Below, in pieces: positions 4,947-7,029 of a stretch of DNA of 7,029 bases. Source of the stretch: CAYPOY01 sp964412395. GTDB lineage: Bacteria; Chloroflexota; Anaerolineae; B4-G1. How positions within the stretch are numbered: position 1 is the first letter of the stretch; each line of letters begins with the position of its first letter. A program made the position numbers and the translations under genes. Where the stretch lies: positions 1 through 7,029 of the forward strand of contig CAYPOY010000282.1 in NCBI GenBank assembly GCA_964412395.1, written 5' to 3'. The notes beneath the pieces are model-generated. The model was not told where the DNA came from and ran no database searches. It was given only the letters and a program-made list of their open reading frames with translations.

Positions 4947-5933
4947 TTAGGCGAACAGGTGGCTGGCGGTGCGCTCCAGCATCTCCACACCGCGCACTTC
5001 CGTCTCGAAGAGCGGCACAATGGCGCGCACATCGGGGAAGCTGCGCCAGATTTCCTCCATGTAGTCGTCCTGCATGGCGATGCGGTTGAGCACGAACTCT
5101 GGCGCATCTTTGCCCACTTTCTCTTTGTCAATCACCAGGTTCACCACCACGCCGCCCACGGGGATACCAAAGTCCTGGAACCAGCCGATGAAGCGCTTGA
5201 TGACGGCGATAGGCAGTGCCTCTGGCAAAGTGATGAAGAAGAAAGATGTTTTCTCCTCGTCGGTGAGCAGATCTTTGGTGTGCTCCATCCGCGTGCGGAG
5301 GTTGAGGAGGTAATCCATCAGAGGGTCTTTCTCCTTCTTTTTCTTGCTGTAAGAGAGGACTTCCTTGAGAGATTTGGCCTCCTCGCGGCTTTGCACCATC
5401 TTGTTCACCCACATGCCGTACACACTGGACATACCCAGCAGGCGGCGGGTGTTGGCCGTGGGGGCGGTGTCGAAGACGTAGGCCTCGTATTCGTCATCGA
5501 ACATGAGGTCAATCATGTTCTCGAACATGGCCGACTCCTCGAAGGCCGGGTTCATGGTCGCCGATTCTACGAACTCGTCGGCCTTCGTCTTGATGTCGGC
5601 GTACTTGAGGAACCACTCGATCTTCTGTGTCAGTTCCACCTTAGACTTTTCAATGGTGTCTTTGGTGTCAATCTCGTAGGCTTCCAGGTTCGATACTCCC
5701 AGCACCGGCGTCGGTGCGCCGAAGACGTTCTGGCCGAGCAGGCTGCTGAGGGAGTGGACAGGGTTGGTCGAGGCCAGCAGCGTGCGCTTGCCCTGGTTGG
5801 CGATCCACAGCGCAGCCGTGCCAGCCATGACGGTCTTTCCCACGCCGCCTTTGCCGCCGAAGAAGACGTACTTCATCTTTGGATGCTCGAGCAGGAATTG
5901 ACGGGTCGACGTCTTTACTTTTTGGGTAGTCAT
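4947..5933 (-). CDS. ArsA/Get3-family ATPase, second of pair, with switch I Asp to Asn
   Basis: 328 residues, the length of a single-domain ArsA/Get3 ATPase. It has the deviant Walker A GGKGGVGKT (26-34) including the signature Lys28, a switch I region STNPVHSLSS (55-64), switch II DTAPTANTRRLL (155-166), and the VVVN strand near 262-265 that lines the adenine pocket in the family. The normal STDPAHSLSD motif has Asn57 here instead of the Asp that activates water, the equivalent of Asp57 in yeast Get3, so hydrolysis by this subunit is doubtful. It has no cysteine at all, hence no arsenite site and no CxxC zinc site. A methionine-rich segment (127-144) lies where Get3-type proteins build their client or effector surface. 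GGAGGTGAT 6 bases upstream and the ATGA overlap with the preceding gene give a firm start and translational coupling. It is probably the partner of that protein in a heterodimer. Automatic labels such as 'arsenical pump-driving ATPase' would be misleading. Confidence 0.88.
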   Translation of the reverse strand: MTTQKVKTSTRQFLLEHPKMKYVFFGGKGGVGKTVMAGTAALWIANQGKRTLLASTNPVHSLSSLLGQNVFGAPTPVLGVSNLEAYEIDTKDTIEKSKVELTQKIEWFLKYADIKTKADEFVESATMNPAFEESAMFENMIDLMFDDEYEAYVFDTAPTANTRRLLGMSSVYGMWVNKMVQSREEAKSLKEVLSYSKKKKEKDPLMDYLLNLRTRMEHTKDLLTDEEKTSFFFITLPEALPIAVIKRFIGWFQDFGIPVGGVVVNLVIDKEKVGKDAPEFVLNRIAMQDDYMEEIWRSFPDVRAIVPLFETEVRGVEMLERTASHLFA

Positions 5934-6934
5934 GCATCACCTCCGACTTCGGCGAGCTCAGTCGAGCCGAACAGCGCGTCTGCTACTTTGCCGATCATTT
6001 CCAGGCCGGTGATGTCTCGTTCGAACTCCGGCACTTGTGTCAGCACCTCATTGCCGAAAGTCTTGTCTATCTCCCCGATGTACTTCTTCTGCATCTCGAT
6101 GCGGTTTTGCAGGTACTCCGGGATGTTCTGCTGGGCCAGTTCCGGCGGGATGACGCGGTTCACGATGTAGCCGCAGATGGGCACGTCGTACTTGGCGAAC
6201 AGTTTCGCTGCCTTGAGCGTATCCAGGATGATCATCTCCTCCGGCGTGACGACGAAGAAGAAAGCCGTCTTCTCGCGGTCGGTGAGGATACTGGAGGAGG
6301 CGTTGATGCGCTGCTTGATGTACTGCAATTCAGTGAGAATTTTGTCCTCCTCCGTCTCTTTCTCGCGCTCCAGGATCGCCGCCACCTGGGCGTACTCTTG
6401 CATCTCTTCGCGCAGGGAGGTGATCTTGCTGATCCAGTCGTCGTAGACACTGGCCATGCTCAGGTAGTAGAGGGCGTGGCCCAGGGGCACCAGGTCGTAG
6501 ATGTAGTAGTCGTATTCCGCACCGACGACGATGTCCACCACGGCGTCAAAGATGGCGCTCTCCTCCATCGCCGGCTCGGCCGCGGCAGCCTGGATATAGT
6601 TCTCGATCTCCTCCGGTATCTCATCGAAGCCGTACATATCGCGGATTTTCTGACGGATTTCGTCCTGGTAGTCCTTGATGTGCTGGTCGGCGTCAATCTC
6701 CTGGGCGAAGAGGCCGGGGATAATCTCCACTGCCCCCTTGCCAAAGATGTCCTGCTCGAAGATGTCGGAGAGGGACGCCTGGGGGTCCACCGAGAAGACG
6801 AGTGCTTTGTAGCCCTGCTTGGCCAGCCAGTAGGCGGTGGCGGCGGAGAAGGTGGTTTTGCCCAACCCGCCCTTGCCGCCAAACTCGATGTAGCGGCGGT
6901 TGGGGTGTTCTTTGAAGATTGTTGCTAGTGACAA
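5930..6934 (-). CDS. ArsA/Get3-family ATPase, first of pair, with altered switch II
   Basis: 334 residues. It has deviant Walker A GGKGGLGKT (19-27) with signature Lys21, switch I SVDPQASLSD (48-57) with the catalytic-type Asp50 intact, and a Get3-like PAMEESAIFDAVVDIV segment (121-136). Switch II reads DLVPLGHALYYL (147-158) where the family has DTAPTGHTLRLL. The IVNR strand at 257-260 matches the adenine-pocket region. There is a single cysteine (Cys254), so no metalloid trio and no CxxC. The start is TTG 6934, since GGAG lies 6 bases upstream and no ATG is near. It follows the upstream gene by 11 bases and overlaps the next ATPase by 4, a tight operon. These ATPases are cytosolic P-loop dimers that use ATP to drive a membrane or protein-delivery partner; the client here is unknown. 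The two genes share the same plan, which suggests duplication followed by divergence into unequal subunits. Confidence 0.88.
   Translation of the reverse strand: MSLATIFKEHPNRRYIEFGGKGGLGKTTFSAATAYWLAKQGYKALVFSVDPQASLSDIFEQDIFGKGAVEIIPGLFAQEIDADQHIKDYQDEIRQKIRDMYGFDEIPEEIENYIQAAAAEPAMEESAIFDAVVDIVVGAEYDYYIYDLVPLGHALYYLSMASVYDDWISKITSLREEMQEYAQVAAILEREKETEEDKILTELQYIKQRINASSSILTDREKTAFFFVVTPEEMIILDTLKAAKLFAKYDVPICGYIVNRVIPPELAQQNIPEYLQNRIEMQKKYIGEIDKTFGNEVLTQVPEFERDITGLEMIGKVADALFGSTELAEVGGDA
5936..5944 (-). promoter_or_regulatory. Strong Shine-Dalgarno for the second ATPase, inside the first
   Basis: GGAGGTGAT on the minus strand, with GGAGG 6 bases before ATG 5933, is an almost complete anti-16S match. 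It lies within the last codons of the upstream ATPase gene, consistent with coupled, similar-level synthesis of both subunits. A nearer ATG within GTGATG is in a different frame and gives no family match. Confidence 0.75.
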
Positions 6935-6938
6935 TGTT

Positions 6939-6947
6939 CTCTCCTTT
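6939..6947 (-). promoter_or_regulatory. Shine-Dalgarno AAAGGAGAG for the TTG start of the first ATPase
   Basis: GGAG (6944-6941) is spaced 6 bases from TTG 6934. Part of the site overlaps the stop codon of the upstream gene (TAA, 6948-6946), which points to read-through translation within one operon. Confidence 0.65.
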
Positions 6948-7029
6948 ATGCCAACGCGTCGGTCAGGTCCCGCTCACGCAACATGCGCCGCTTCCAGGTG
7001 CTGATCTGCGGCACGACGTAGGGCAGCAG
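6946..7029 (-). CDS. C-terminal end of an unidentified gene upstream of the ATPase pair
   Basis: Only 27 codons and the TAA are inside the window: LLPYVVPQISTWKRRM followed by LRERDLTDALA. The basic WKRRMLRERDL segment after a hydrophobic start could be a cytoplasmic tail, but this is too short to identify a family. It is read in the same direction and ends 11 bases before the TTG of the first ATPase, so it very probably belongs to the same operon and may be the ATPases' partner or client. Confidence 0.6.
   Translation of the reverse strand: MLPYVVPQISTWKRRMLRERDLTDALA

Noticed and set aside
4893..6170. Plus-strand open frame of 425 codons
   Set aside because: It lies antisense to the ArsA-like pair, is rich in His/Leu/Val strings typical of a reverse-complement shadow, and shows no family motif; its first residues come from the octamer repeat.
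6035..6928. Plus-strand open frame of 297 codons
   Set aside because: Antisense shadow of the first ATPase gene, which has clear P-loop and switch motifs on the other strand.
4947..6934. Arsenical resistance operon
   Set aside because: The ATPases lack metalloid-binding cysteines and no arsB, arsC, arsD or arsR gene is visible.

Overview
Every gene supported in this window is transcribed from the minus strand, so the biological order runs from high to low coordinates. The DNA is GC-rich and tightly packed. It carries two kinds of small repeat: an AGAAACC(G/C)GGTTTCT palindrome inside coding sequence, and TTGGTARR octamer arrays between genes. Together with a long soluble multi-PAS kinase, an Rpn/YhgA-type nuclease, paired ArsA/Get3-like ATPases and several TTG or GTG starts, this suggests a filamentous-type bacterium such as Chloroflexota (Anaerolineae-like). 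That assignment is an inference from style, not from a marker gene.

Right part (7029 to 4947): the last 27 codons of an unidentified gene lead, 11 bases later, into an ArsA/Get3-like ATPase (TTG start, good Shine-Dalgarno). A second, paralogous ATPase follows with an ATGA stop/start overlap. The two look like separately encoded halves of a heterodimer. The first keeps the switch I aspartate but has a rewritten switch II. The second keeps the DTAP of switch II but has Asn in place of the switch I catalytic Asp. Neither carries the cysteines expected of an arsenite pump or of the Get3 zinc site.

Middle (4946 to 4072): a 104-base spacer made of TTGGTARR octamers and an inverted copy can fold into a long hairpin. 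It is followed by a small membrane-anchored TPR protein whose ATG abuts the repeat and has no visible ribosome site. Next is a short, unrecognised reading frame of about 50 codons, then a well-formed Shine-Dalgarno for the kinase.

Left-middle (4071 to 1295): a cytosolic sensor kinase with about five PAS modules and an intact HisKA phospho-acceptor histidine, but split from its ATPase domain. A TAGTG stop/start junction, with a -1 frame change, lies directly beside a palindromic repeat. The separate 117-residue HATPase piece has lost several ATP-binding residues (N-box Asn, G1 and G2 glycines). The kinase also holds in-frame repeat insertions, two long G tracts, and nearly identical 37-base linkers between its PAS modules. 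It reads as a mosaic gene that is decaying or has been turned into a non-enzymatic receptor.

Left end (1261 to 1): a good sigma70-type promoter serves an Rpn/YhgA-like PD-(D/E)XK nuclease. Its 3' end overlaps the TTG start of a family I CoA-transferase alpha subunit that runs off the window.

The most interesting points are the complementary active-site changes in the ATPase pair and the repeat-associated break and active-site erosion of the kinase. I saw no tRNA, rRNA, CRISPR array, riboswitch or complete insertion sequence.
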